35,924 nucleotides of DNA, taken from assembly GCA_964462515.1 (NCBI GenBank), contig CAYWXK010000041.1:1-35924 (forward strand). The letters run 5' to 3'. This document shows, piece by piece, positions 1 through 8,397 of this stretch. The notes under the pieces were generated by a model. It did no database searches, was not told where the DNA came from, and saw nothing but the letters and a program-made list of their open reading frames with translations. Position 1 is the first letter of the stretch; each line of letters begins with the position of its first letter. Source of the stretch: CAYWXK01 sp964462515. GTDB lineage: Bacteria; Planctomycetota; Phycisphaerae; Sedimentisphaerales; Anaerobacaceae. Both the position numbers and the translations under genes were made by a program.

Positions 1-110
1 TCTTTCCTAAAAACACAGAATTTTAAAAATTTTTGCATCAAAATAGGATATATAATCCGTTAGTTACCTTTTGCATAGAGCCGTCCGGAATTCCAGAGCC
101 TGACGTATTT

Positions 111-253
111 ATTATGAGTCAACAGGTCATGGCCTGCCAAGGCAAATGCTTCAATTTTTGGTGACTTTAACGGCCGTAACTGCGAAAAAGAGTCAAAACG
201 GCTGCATTGCAGGCAAGATTTTGGTATTATTATGGTACTGAATGGCTTTGTTG
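111..253. repeat. Diverged direct repeat, copy A (pair at 8398-8541)
   Basis: This segment and 8398-8541 are copies of one sequence in the same orientation. Over 114-164 against 8401-8451, 48 of 51 bases match. Further on, a 14-base block ending the core (ttgcaggcaagatt) is identical in both, with a 1-base length difference between the blocks. On the minus strand both copies keep an open reading of the peptide KIE(A/V)FALAGHDLLTHN, but neither has a start codon. The copies flank the DUF3326-to-epimerase gene block. The nature of the repeat is unknown; it could be a duplicated gene end or a dispersed intergenic repeat. Confidence 0.75.
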
Positions 254-363
254 CGCAGCTAAGCGTTGAATATGGGAAATATCAGATAAAGTATGCACTG
301 CTGCAGGACGTCACCCAGATTCAGAGTGCCCGGCAGAGATTGCAGGAGTTAGAAGGACGATAG
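232..363 (+). pseudogene. Short open frame, probable C-terminal gene remnant
   Basis: A 43-codon frame starts at ATG 232 just inside the end of repeat copy A and stops at 361-363. Its last ~30 residues (for example YQIKYALLQDVTQIQ, then ARQRLQELEGR) look like an amphipathic or coiled-coil C-terminus of a real protein, while the first residues come from the repeat. There is no Shine-Dalgarno sequence. I read it as the surviving tail of a lost gene; a small genuine protein is possible but less likely. Family not recognised. Confidence 0.25.
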
Positions 364-652
364 GTGCAAAAATAGCAAGTATGAAAGACTTTTTTGGTAG
401 TTTGTTTGGCAAGGGGCGAAAAGAGGTTTCTATTTTATTTTTTGTACATCCGGTCGTTTTAATTAGCAAGCTTCATTCAAAAATCTGCAATTTCATCAAT
501 AGACGAAATAAACAAAGACAAATCTTTGGGCTATTGAAATTCAAAGAAATATTTGGAATCATTGAGAATTGACAGACGCAAAAGTGTTTTTCAGCAGCAT
601 AAGTAGAAAATTGTGAACTGCACGTCTGACTCTTGGTTTGCAGGAGCAAAAC

Positions 653-1627
653 ATGAATGTAGTAATGATAATTCCAACAGGGATTGGATGTGAAATCGGC
701 GGACATTGTGGCGATGCTAATGCGGCTGCCAGATTATTGGCTTCCTGCTGTGATACTCTTATTTTACATCCCAATGTTGTAAATGCATCGGATATAAATG
801 AGATGCCCGAGAATTGTCTATATGTGGAAGGAAGCATATTGGACAGGTTCTTGAAGGGAGAGCTTTATTTAGAGAGGGTTCTCTCGAATAAAGTCTTAAT
901 AGCAGTAAACAAAGCAGATTATCAATCCATAAATGCAGTATCTGCAGCGAGAGCAACAATAGGAATAGATGCTGAAATAGTAGAACTCAGAGTTCCATTG
1001 CAACTCATAGCCCAGATGAAAGACGGCATTGCAACCGGAGAAGTAAAAAACTGGAAAGAACTGGTAGAGCAGGTGAGAGAGCATGAATTTGATGCTTTGG
1101 GTATTGCAACTCCCATTACAATAGACAAAGAAACCCTCAAAAACTATTTTATACACGGCGGCGTAAATCCGGTTGGCGGCGTTGAGGCAGTGGCCTCAAG
1201 ATTGATAGCGGATGGAATAGATAAACCTGTAGCTCATGGTCCGGTAGATTATTACGTAGAGGGCTTTGCTGAAGTTGTAGATCCGAGAATGGCGGTTGAA
1301 ATAGTCACACAGAATTTCATTCATTGTTTGTTGAAGGGTCTCCACAAAGCTCCTCGCATTAATTACAAGAAAGGAATCAGCGTGAAAGATATAGACTGCA
1401 TGGTGTCTCCGTACGGCTGTTTTGGAGTTCCTCATCAGGCCTGTTTAGATGCCAATGTCCCGGTAATTGTGGTAAGGGAGAATAGATGTTGCTTAAGACA
1501 TCCTGAGCATAAGAAGTTTATATATGTAGACAACTATATTGAGGCAGCCGGTATGTTGATGGCAATGCAGGCGGGAGTTCATCCATCTTCGGTTAGAAGG
1601 CCATTGAAGCATACTATTGTAAAATAG
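653..1627 (+). CDS. DUF3326 family protein
   Basis: The 324-residue product opens with MNVVMIIPTGIGCEIGGH and continues with GDANAAARLLAS, HPNVVNASDINEMPEN and LYVEGS. This is the characteristic start of the DUF3326 family, known mainly from cyanobacteria and plastid-bearing plants and with no assigned biochemical role that I know of. The C-terminal part has another conserved-looking block (SPYGCFGVPHQACLDANVPV) with three cysteines nearby. Length is about right for the family. The frame is open from a TTG at 638, but ATG 653 has AGGAG at 642-646 with good spacing, so 653 is chosen. There is no signal peptide, so it is likely cytosolic. It lies 219 bases before the aminotransferase gene, on the same strand, and may belong to the same pathway. 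Family call is fairly secure; function is unknown. Confidence 0.8.
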   Translation: MNVVMIIPTGIGCEIGGHCGDANAAARLLASCCDTLILHPNVVNASDINEMPENCLYVEGSILDRFLKGELYLERVLSNKVLIAVNKADYQSINAVSAARATIGIDAEIVELRVPLQLIAQMKDGIATGEVKNWKELVEQVREHEFDALGIATPITIDKETLKNYFIHGGVNPVGGVEAVASRLIADGIDKPVAHGPVDYYVEGFAEVVDPRMAVEIVTQNFIHCLLKGLHKAPRINYKKGISVKDIDCMVSPYGCFGVPHQACLDANVPVIVVRENRCCLRHPEHKKFIYVDNYIEAAGMLMAMQAGVHPSSVRRPLKHTIVK

Positions 1628-1744
1628 TGCATTGCCTCTCGACCTCCTGTCCATCGCTGTCCCGAATGCTCATTAAATCCAGTGAAATCATGAGAGGTTA
1701 CCTGATAGTAATCCTAATAGCTTGTACCACTTGTGTATAAACTC

Positions 1745-1772
1745 TTGACTTAGTAGAAAAAATTGAGATAAA
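1745..1772 (+). promoter_or_regulatory. Possible sigma-70-type promoter before the aminotransferase cluster
   Basis: TTGACT at 1745-1750 is followed after 16 bases by GATAAA at 1767-1772, which has 4 of 6 matches to the consensus -10 box. It sits about 75 bases before the ATG at 1847. A match of this quality can occur by chance, so this is only a candidate for the start of the 1847-6424 transcript. Confidence 0.3.
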
Positions 1773-1846
1773 CGGTTTGAGACAATGTCTAAGATTAAAT
1801 AACATCCTTGTAACACAAAGTAAAAATAATTGGGAAGGGCATTCAA

Positions 1847-3121
1847 ATGACGGAAAGGTTAGCGATTGAAGGAGGCCATAAGGCCGTCACGAACAAACTT
1901 GCGGGCTGGCCTCAGTTTGATGAAAAGGCAGTGAAGGCAGTAAATGATGTTCTCAAGTCCGGCAAGGTCAATTACTGGACTGGGCCGAAGGGTATGGAGT
2001 TCGAGCGTAAATTTGCCGAATGGCAGGGCAGCAAATACGCCATCAGTGCCTCAAGTGGTACCGCTGCCCTGCATATAGCAATTAGTGCTCTCGGAATCGG
2101 CCCCGGCGATGAAGTTATTGTCCCCAGCTATACATTTATTGCCAGTAGTTTCTCTATCGTCCAGGCCGGTGCAATTCCTCGTTTTGCCGATGTGAATATC
2201 GACGATCACTGTATTAGTGTCGAATCCGCAGAGAAGCTGGTAAATGAGCGAACCAAGGCAATTATGGCAGTGCATCTGTATGGTAACGTCTGTGATATGG
2301 ACAAGATTTTTGACTTTGCTAAAAGTCATAATCTGTTTGTCATCGAGGACAATGCCGAGGCCGTCGGCGGCGTTTACAAAGGCAGAAAAACCGGAACTAT
2401 CGGTCATATAGCGGCCTGCAGTTTTTGCCAAAATAAGACTTTTACCACCGGCGGCGAGGGAGGGATGGTTACTACCGATGATGAAAAGCTCGCGTGGCAG
2501 GCAAGAAGTTTTCGTGACCATGGCTATGATGTTAAACTGCGTTTGAGTCTGTTGGAGCTGGAGCAAAAACTCCCTTACATCCACAACATGGTCGGATGGA
2601 ACTACCGTTTGACCGAAATGCAGTCAGCTATCGGCGTAGCGGAGCTGGAACGGATTGACACCTGGAATTTACCAAGGCGTAAGCGCAATGCGCATATCAT
2701 TATTGATTCGATAAAGAATTTACCACAGGTCATATACACGCCGGTCGATACCAAAGAGCGTCAAAATGGATGGTATGTTTTAGCATTTTCTCTTGATATT
2801 GAAAATATGAGATGCGATATAAATAAATTTGTTGAAGCCTGCGCTGCCGAAGGAGGTCCGTGCTGGAGGGTCTTTTGGCCCCAGTGCCACACCGAACGGG
2901 CATACCGGGAATACAATTCTTTCGGCAAAAGTGGATTCCCGTTCAAATCCAAAGAATATACAAATCCGGAAAGCGTGGACTATGGCAAAGTAGAAGTGCC
3001 CAATGCTCTATGGCACCAGAGCCATACATTTACCTGCTTCGCATTTCCAACTTACACCGAAGAAGATTGCCGACAGATAGGTAACGCGTTGGCCAAAGTA
3101 ATAAAGGCCTATTCAAAATAG
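1847..3121 (+). CDS. DegT/DnrJ/EryC1/StrS-family PLP-dependent aminotransferase
   Basis: This 424-residue protein has the fold-type I sugar aminotransferase layout. It has SGTAALHIAISALGIGPGDEV (residues 70-90), then IEDNAEAVGG with the cofactor-binding aspartate at 168. SFCQNKTFTTGGEGG places the expected Schiff-base lysine at 197. GWNYRLTEMQSAIGVAELER matches the usual conserved block after it. The family transfers an amino group to a keto-sugar or keto-cyclitol, usually from glutamate or glutamine. A GGGAAGGG run lies just before the ATG. The C-terminus is longer than in typical StrS proteins (GGPCWRVFWPQC, then a region rich in aromatic residues), which I associate with environmental planctomycete and lentisphaeral versions. 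It is followed after 22 bases by a Gfo/Idh/MocA dehydrogenase, so the pair likely handles one substrate. Whether it works in synthesis or breakdown is not visible. Confidence 0.9.
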   Translation: MTERLAIEGGHKAVTNKLAGWPQFDEKAVKAVNDVLKSGKVNYWTGPKGMEFERKFAEWQGSKYAISASSGTAALHIAISALGIGPGDEVIVPSYTFIASSFSIVQAGAIPRFADVNIDDHCISVESAEKLVNERTKAIMAVHLYGNVCDMDKIFDFAKSHNLFVIEDNAEAVGGVYKGRKTGTIGHIAACSFCQNKTFTTGGEGGMVTTDDEKLAWQARSFRDHGYDVKLRLSLLELEQKLPYIHNMVGWNYRLTEMQSAIGVAELERIDTWNLPRRKRNAHIIIDSIKNLPQVIYTPVDTKERQNGWYVLAFSLDIENMRCDINKFVEACAAEGGPCWRVFWPQCHTERAYREYNSFGKSGFPFKSKEYTNPESVDYGKVEVPNALWHQSHTFTCFAFPTYTEEDCRQIGNALAKVIKAYSK

Positions 3122-3143
3122 AAAAAAGCAGAGGTTTGTTTTT

Positions 3144-4187
3144 ATGTCTAACAAGGTCAAATGGGCAGTAATCGGCTCCGGTGGGATTGCCCGAAGAAGA
3201 ACAATTCCGGAGGGTATTTCAAAGGCCAATAATGCCGAGCTGACTGCCGTTCACGATATCAATACGAAAGTTAATGCAGAGGTCGCCAAAAAATATAGTG
3301 CTAAACACACATCGAGCATCGAGGAAATGCTGAATTTGGACATCGACGCCGTCTATATTGCCACACCTGCTCATTTACACGCAGAGCAGGTTCAAGTTTG
3401 TGCCAAAGCTAAAAAGCACATTCTCTGCGAAAAACCTCTCGGTATAACAGTCGCTGAAGCAGAGGAAACGATTGAGCTGTGCCGGGAAATGAAAGTTAAG
3501 CTCGGTTGCGCATTTATGATGCGTTTTGTCGTCCAGCATCAAGAGGCGCTCAGTCTTATTAAAGAGGGCAAGCTCGGTCAGCCAATTTATGCGAGGGCTC
3601 AACTGTCCTGCTGGTATCCGCCGGTCGAAGGCGCCTGGCGCCAGGACCCAAGAACCAGTGGCGGCGGCGCACTGATTGATATGGGAGGCCACTGCATCGA
3701 CCTATTGGAGATGTTCTTTGGAAGAGTTGCTAGAGTCAGTTGTTTTATCAACAATACCATTCATAATTACAAATCTGAAGATAGCGCCATAGCTATGCTC
3801 TTTTTCGAAAATGGGGCGCTTGGCACAGTTGATACCTTTTTTTGCATTCCCGACGGCAGCAGCAAAAATGCTCTTGAGCTTTACGGGTCAAAAGGCTCAA
3901 TACTGGCTAAAGGAACCATAGGCCAGGCGCCCGCTGGCGAGATGGTTGCGTTTCTGGAACAAGCTGATAAAAGTTACGATGCGCAACAGACACGCAACAA
4001 AGGTCAGGGGATAGTTATTGCTCCTGAGCCGATAAACACTTACCAGGCGGAAATTGAAGAATTCAGCCAGGCAATCATAGAGGGTCGTGAGCCGACCATA
4101 GGAGGCGAACTGGGTCTGCGAAGTCAAAAAGTATTAGCTGCCTGCTATGAGTCTGCAAGGTTAGGCAAAGCATTAGATGTTTGCTGA
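3144..4187 (+). CDS. Gfo/Idh/MocA-family NAD(P)-dependent oxidoreductase (first copy)
   Basis: This 347-residue protein starts with the Rossmann nucleotide motif VIGSGGIARR (residues 9-18). It has the family EKP motif at 96-98 (ILCEKPLG), and GGGALIDMGGHCIDLL near 173-188, with Asp179 and His183 at the usual catalytic positions. The family oxidises or reduces a hydroxyl of sugars, inositols or related rings with NAD(P). GAGGT at 3131-3135 lies 8 bases before the ATG. It is 22 bases downstream of the aminotransferase, which fits a two-step exchange in which a hydroxyl is oxidised to a ketone and then aminated, or the reverse. All catalytic features look intact. The exact substrate cannot be assigned. 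Confidence 0.9.
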   Translation: MSNKVKWAVIGSGGIARRRTIPEGISKANNAELTAVHDINTKVNAEVAKKYSAKHTSSIEEMLNLDIDAVYIATPAHLHAEQVQVCAKAKKHILCEKPLGITVAEAEETIELCREMKVKLGCAFMMRFVVQHQEALSLIKEGKLGQPIYARAQLSCWYPPVEGAWRQDPRTSGGGALIDMGGHCIDLLEMFFGRVARVSCFINNTIHNYKSEDSAIAMLFFENGALGTVDTFFCIPDGSSKNALELYGSKGSILAKGTIGQAPAGEMVAFLEQADKSYDAQQTRNKGQGIVIAPEPINTYQAEIEEFSQAIIEGREPTIGGELGLRSQKVLAACYESARLGKALDVC

Positions 4188-4255
4188 GGCTTGCTGATAA
4201 GATGATATGTTTGTGATAATGCATACTTCTGGTTCTGCTGTTTTGTGAAAATACG

Positions 4256-5332
4256 ATGGGCGACCTTGATATAGGTTTTACGGACACAATCACTGAAAAC
4301 ACGCTACGAGCAATCCGTTTTGAAAGGCCCGAACACATCCCGATTGTCTTCTGGATCAATCCTGCGTGCTGGCATCACTATCCGCAGGATGTCTTGTTTG
4401 AGCTTATGGCTGAACACGGACTTTTGTTTACCGACTTTAGTTCAGAAAATGCGGCGTTGCCTAAATTGGCTCCCTGGGAACAAGCTGGCAAGCCTTATAC
4501 GGATGCCTGGGGTTGCGTTTGGCAAACAACGGATGACGGCATCACAGGTACAGTAACAAAACACCCAATAGAAGATTGGGATGCCTTGCACAATTTTTCA
4601 CCGCCTGACCCTTCGCTCACAAATGGCATGGCTCCTATCAACTGGTTGGCAATTCAAGACAAAATCCAAACAGTTGTAGCAGAAGGAGGACACGTCTGCG
4701 GCGGTCTGGAGCATGGTCACACATTCTTGCGCCTCAGCTATCTCCGCGGTTACGAAAAACTCCTGCTCGATATGGCAGATAAAGATGGCAGACTCTGGCA
4801 TTTGATCGAAATGGTTGAATCCTTCAATCTGGGAATTGTCCAGCGCTATCTCGAATTGGGTGTTGTAATGATGCGATATCCAGAGGATTTGGGTATGCAG
4901 CTGGGTCCAATGCTCTCACCCGAGCATTTCAGAACCTACATTAAACCAATTTACGAGCACCTTATAACGCCGGCTCACAGGGCGAATTGTCTGGTTCATC
5001 TGCACTCTGACGGTGATATTCGTGAGCTTGTCAATGACCTTATCAACAGCGGCGTGGATGCTCTTAATCTCCAGGACCTTGTAAATGGTATCGACTGGAT
5101 AGCCCGGAATCTGAAAGGAAAGATATGCATCGATCTCGATATAGATCGACAGCAAATCACAAGCTTTGGTAGCCCTGGTCAAATTGACGACCTAATCCGA
5201 AAAGAGGTTGAACTACTTGGAAGTCCTGAAGGAGGACTTATGATGATATATGGTCTGTACCCAGGTGTTCCTCTTGAAAATATAAAGGCCACAATGGACG
5301 CAATGGAACGATATGCTACGTACTATTCTTAA
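4256..5332 (+). CDS. Uroporphyrinogen decarboxylase/MtaA-superfamily protein
   Basis: This 358-residue protein begins with the superfamily signature ENTLRAIRFERPEHIPI and has DLGMQLGPMLSPEHFRTYIK in the centre, typical of UroD-like proteins. The superfamily includes heme-pathway UroD and the corrinoid:thiol methyltransferases MtaA, MtbA and CmuA. The methyltransferases bind zinc through an HxC motif. Here the matching segment reads LHSDGDI (residues 249-255): His250 is kept and the cysteine is replaced by Asp252. That makes a classical thiol methyltransferase less likely. No clear Shine-Dalgarno sequence precedes the ATG, which lies 68 bases after the dehydrogenase gene. Many such genes sit in planctomycete sugar-processing clusters with unknown roles, so a role in heme synthesis is unlikely here. 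Confidence 0.82.
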   Translation: MGDLDIGFTDTITENTLRAIRFERPEHIPIVFWINPACWHHYPQDVLFELMAEHGLLFTDFSSENAALPKLAPWEQAGKPYTDAWGCVWQTTDDGITGTVTKHPIEDWDALHNFSPPDPSLTNGMAPINWLAIQDKIQTVVAEGGHVCGGLEHGHTFLRLSYLRGYEKLLLDMADKDGRLWHLIEMVESFNLGIVQRYLELGVVMMRYPEDLGMQLGPMLSPEHFRTYIKPIYEHLITPAHRANCLVHLHSDGDIRELVNDLINSGVDALNLQDLVNGIDWIARNLKGKICIDLDIDRQQITSFGSPGQIDDLIRKEVELLGSPEGGLMMIYGLYPGVPLENIKATMDAMERYATYYS

Positions 5333-5398
5333 CGATTTTTATAATTCCATTGCTTATAAAGAAGCCTATACTATCGTTATAAGGAAAGGAAACTGAAT

Positions 5399-6424
5399 AT
5401 GGAAAAGCTTGGCGCAGCAATTATTGGTTGTGGCTGGGTCGCAGAAGAATATATCAAGGCCTTTCAAAAAGATGAGCGTTCAGAGGTGCGAGCTCTGGTG
5501 AGTCGTAACCGCGCGAATGCAGAACGCTACCGTAATCGCTACGACTTAAAATGCGCTATCGAAACCGATGCTTCTAAGATGCTTCGACAAGAGGATGTGG
5601 ATATCGTCGTTGTATGTACGCCACATAATGTTCATACAGAGTATGTTGTTGCCGCGGCAGACGCCTGTAAGCATATTATCATCGAGAAGCCAGTGGCATT
5701 AACTCCGGAGGATATATCCAAACAGCAACAAGCCGTCAGAAGGAACAAAGTCAAAACAATCGTTAGTTTCGTACTGCACTGGAATCCTCTTTTAATGACG
5801 ATTGACCGGCTCGTAAATGAAGGAGTTTTCGGAAACATTTTTCTCATTGAAGTTGATTACTTGCACCGGATATGGATGACGACTGATTTGAAATGGTATG
5901 GCAATCGCAAAATTAGTGGAACAGCTTTATTAACAGCCGGATGTCATGCTATTGATGCCTTGCGCTGGTTTGCGCGTAGCGAGGCAGAAGAGGTATTCGC
6001 TTATCAGGTAAAGACCGAAAACCCCATAGAATACCCGGGAACAATTTCAGTGAATGTAAAATTCAGGAATGGCAAAATTGGTCGCAGCACTACGACCTTC
6101 GATGCAAGGATGCCTTATAGATTCAACATTGGGATTTATGGCACCGAGGGCACGCTGCGCAACAATGAACTCTTTGCACCGAAACTCTTCCCTGGCCAAA
6201 ACGATTTCACAAAGATTCCCTGCATCCTTCCAGATAGTGGTGATGTCGCCCATCACCCTTTTAAGGGGGAGGTATCCTATTTTATTGATTGCATTATTCA
6301 AGATAAACAACCTTTTCCAGATCTGGAGGATGCAGCTAAAACCCATGCTGTATGTTTTGCTGCGGATCTCTCTGCAGAATCCGGTAGAGTTGTTTCAATT
6401 AACGAATTCAAAAGCATATTATGA
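5399..6424 (+). CDS. Gfo/Idh/MocA-family NAD(P)-dependent oxidoreductase (second copy)
   Basis: This 341-residue protein has the nucleotide-binding motif IIGCGWVAEEY (residues 8-18), the EKP motif at 96-98 (IIIEKPVA) and the active-site block GTALLTAGCHAIDALRW (174-190). His183 and Asp186 are present, but Thr179 replaces the aspartate seen at that place in the first copy, so the two enzymes probably act on different compounds or steps. A strong AGGAAAGGA sequence lies ~8 bases before the ATG. It is the last gene of the closely spaced block starting at 1847. A substrate cannot be assigned from sequence. Confidence 0.88.
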   Translation: MEKLGAAIIGCGWVAEEYIKAFQKDERSEVRALVSRNRANAERYRNRYDLKCAIETDASKMLRQEDVDIVVVCTPHNVHTEYVVAAADACKHIIIEKPVALTPEDISKQQQAVRRNKVKTIVSFVLHWNPLLMTIDRLVNEGVFGNIFLIEVDYLHRIWMTTDLKWYGNRKISGTALLTAGCHAIDALRWFARSEAEEVFAYQVKTENPIEYPGTISVNVKFRNGKIGRSTTTFDARMPYRFNIGIYGTEGTLRNNELFAPKLFPGQNDFTKIPCILPDSGDVAHHPFKGEVSYFIDCIIQDKQPFPDLEDAAKTHAVCFAADLSAESGRVVSINEFKSIL

Positions 6425-6524
6425 ATGAATCTTACCCATAATAGTAAAGGTAATTTTGCCTGTATGTCTCGCTACACGTATATTCAGGTAAGAGCAGGCA
6501 AACAGAAGAAAAAGGCGTTAAAGG

Positions 6525-6647
6525 CTATTCTATTTCTATTGAACCAACATTTGTCTTGAGGCGGATTTGGCCTTCGCCTCCACCTATGTTGCATGTTATG
6601 GACTTTTTGAGGTTGCCTACAATTGTCATCGGCTTGCGAGTTCTTAT
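6525..6647 (-). pseudogene. Remnant of a DUF4097-like adhesin-type C-terminus
   Basis: In the otherwise empty gap 6425-6762, the minus strand carries an open frame ending at 6525. With ATG at 6629 it encodes 34 residues. The end reads NIGGGEGQIRLKTNVGSIEI, the GGG-G-I-x-L-x-T-x-V-G-S-I pattern typical of the last strands of DUF4097-type beta-solenoid domains. A stop at 6648-6650 closes the frame upstream, so only the tail of a larger gene remains. The rest of the gap shows no gene. Confidence 0.4.
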
Positions 6648-6762
6648 TTAGCCTACGTTTGTTAAGGCACTTCGTCACAGTCTGACACGCTGATTGTCAG
6701 GTCAAGACGCAGGATGCATAATTAGAAGAGTCGTGTATCTTACGAATCCAAGGTGGCATAGT

Positions 6763-7887
6763 ATGATAATCTCGCGAAAGCAGTTTCTTAAGATGATTGT
6801 GACCGCTGGCGCAGCTTGGCCAGCAGTGTCGGCATTGTGCGAAAGCAGACCGAAAAGACCCACTCGGTTCACATTGAGCACGAAACGACTGATGCTCCGC
6901 CACACCTGGACGATCTCCCGTAACTCAAGCAATTTCAAAGACAATGTATTTGCCTGCATCGAGCGTGACGGTGTAGTTGGCATGGGCGAAGCAGCACCAA
7001 ATATCCGCTACGGTGAGAGCGCAGAACAGACCCTCGCGGCCCTGCAGCGGGCTAGAGATCTCTTTGAATCCGGCGACTGGTTCCACTACGTAGACATGCA
7101 GAAGGAATGGGAAGGCATTATCAAGGACCAGCGTTGTGCAGGAGCGGCTTTAGACATGGCGATATTGGACTGGGTCGGTCAGAAGCTCAGCATGCCACTT
7201 TACCACCTTTTAGGCCTGGACGGACGCAAAACGGCCATCACCTCATTTTCCATAGGTATTGACACGCCACAAGTCGTACGACAGAAGGTAAAGGAGGCGG
7301 CGGACTTCCCAGTACTGAAGATCAAGGTCGGCCGGGACAACGACGCGGAGATCCTGGAAGCCGTGCGAGACGTAACCAACCGGCCACTCCGTGTGGACGC
7401 TAACGAAGCTTGGCGTGATAAAGGGGTAGCCCTCGAGAAGATTAACTGGTTACAGGGTCTCGGCGTTGAGCTGATTGAGCAGCCGTTGCCGGCAGAAATG
7501 ATTGAAGAAACGGCTTGGCTGCGCCAATACGTGCACATCCCAATCATAGCCGATGAGGCGGTCAAATGCGCCTCCGACATCCCGAAGTTAGCCGGGGCTT
7601 ATGATGGCATTAACATCAAGCTTATGAAAGCTGGAGGCATCCAAGAGGCAATTAGGATGATCCACGTGGCTCGTGCACTGGGCATGAAGGTCATGCTGGG
7701 TTGCATGATCGAGAGTTCATTAGCCATATCCGCCGCCGCGCATCTGAGCCCGCTGGCAGATTACGCTGACCTGGATGGTCATCTGCTGATCTCCAACGAT
7801 CCATTTGTTGGTGTCGCTGTGGAGCATGGCAAGCTGATTCTCAATGATAGGCCGGGCTTGGGTGTTAGCGAGCGACCGCTGCGATAG
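6763..7887 (+). CDS. Tat-exported dipeptide epimerase (L-Ala-D/L-Glu epimerase type), enolase superfamily
   Basis: The 374-residue product belongs to the muconate-lactonizing branch of the enolase superfamily. The KxK catalytic pair is at 186-188 (LKIKVG). Metal ligands are Asp212, Glu239 (IEQPLP) and Asp264 (ADEAV), and the opposite-face lysine is Lys286 (NIKLMKAGG). GCMIESS (313-319) and the DxD at 336-338 (ADLDGH) are hallmarks of dipeptide epimerases, which convert L-Ala-D-Glu to L-Ala-L-Glu in peptidoglycan recycling. The N-terminus (SRKQFLKMIVTAGAA) looks like a Tat signal with an RK pair, unusual because the classic enzyme is cytoplasmic. The frame is open from 6694, but ATG 6763 has AGGTGG at 6751-6756 and starts the signal. 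It lies 338 bases after the Gfo/Idh block. Exact substrate preference is unproven. Confidence 0.85.
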   Translation: MIISRKQFLKMIVTAGAAWPAVSALCESRPKRPTRFTLSTKRLMLRHTWTISRNSSNFKDNVFACIERDGVVGMGEAAPNIRYGESAEQTLAALQRARDLFESGDWFHYVDMQKEWEGIIKDQRCAGAALDMAILDWVGQKLSMPLYHLLGLDGRKTAITSFSIGIDTPQVVRQKVKEAADFPVLKIKVGRDNDAEILEAVRDVTNRPLRVDANEAWRDKGVALEKINWLQGLGVELIEQPLPAEMIEETAWLRQYVHIPIIADEAVKCASDIPKLAGAYDGINIKLMKAGGIQEAIRMIHVARALGMKVMLGCMIESSLAISAAAHLSPLADYADLDGHLLISNDPFVGVAVEHGKLILNDRPGLGVSERPLR

Positions 7888-8397
7888 CAAGCCAGCGCCA
7901 ACAGCATTTGATATTGGGGAGCGTCGTACGTAAGATCCAATTATTCATCTGAGCGTGTCAAAGCTGGATTGACTTCGGCAAGTTGATTTGCATTAATTCG
8001 GGGCCTATCCAGAGTAAGTTGGCATTGGCTCCGGTTGTTTTTAGGTGATGAATTTTACCGCAGGCTGGCTATCAGCCCGATATTGTCGCTAATGCTACGC
8101 TTTACAGACTGGAAAACTCCCATAACAATGCTAACACTGCATTTGAGCAGCGTTTTAATGATAATGGCGGTCATTGGAACAACGAAGACTTATACATGAG
8201 TATTTACAACTCCGAAGATACCGTCGTAGCAAAGTCTTGGATCGGTCCTGCCGGCTTATGAGAGCCAGTGCGCGAGCACGAACCTTTCTCATCTGGCGCT
8301 TGTGCGGCGCTCGCCTGGCGCTCGGCCAGCGTTATAAGTCTTTGTTGACATTAATGTAACATTCATTCTGATACATCTTAACAAAGCCGACGTTTGA
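7888..8397. other. Intergenic region without an intact gene
   Basis: Between the epimerase and repeat copy B I see no complete gene. The only coding-like material is the fragment at 8052-8261. A perfect TTGACA is present at 8345-8350, but no good -10 box follows at the right distance. Confidence 0.5.
8052..8261 (+). pseudogene. Coding-like gene fragment of unknown family
   Basis: A frame open from a TGA at 8049-8051 to a TGA at 8259-8261 reads 69 residues with a natural protein-like mix, including ATLYRLENSHNNANTAFEQR and WIGPAGL at the end. There is no usable start codon except an internal ATG late in the frame. It looks like the C-terminal remnant of a secreted protein, left between the epimerase gene and repeat copy B. 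I do not recognise the family. Confidence 0.3.

Larger units (their letters stand above)
1..652. other. Intergenic region with repeat copy A and gene debris
   Basis: No convincing complete gene is seen before the DUF3326 start at 653. The stretch holds repeat copy A (111-253), a short open frame with a coding-like C-terminus (232-363), and an open frame at 381-572. The first 15 residues of that last frame (MKDFFGSLFGKGRKE) look like a real protein start, but the rest is AT-rich with no recognisable pattern and there is no Shine-Dalgarno sequence before it. I read the region as decayed gene ends rather than working genes. Confidence 0.5.

Noticed and set aside
638..652. TTG start giving five extra residues on the DUF3326 protein
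   Set aside because: The AGGAG ribosome site lies inside this extension and fits the ATG at 653.
8174..8359. 61-codon plus-strand frame
   Set aside because: Arg-rich shadow reading; the protein-like reading in this stretch is the other frame at 8052-8261.
8345..8375. Perfect TTGACA as a promoter
   Set aside because: No acceptable -10 box follows at 16-18 bases.
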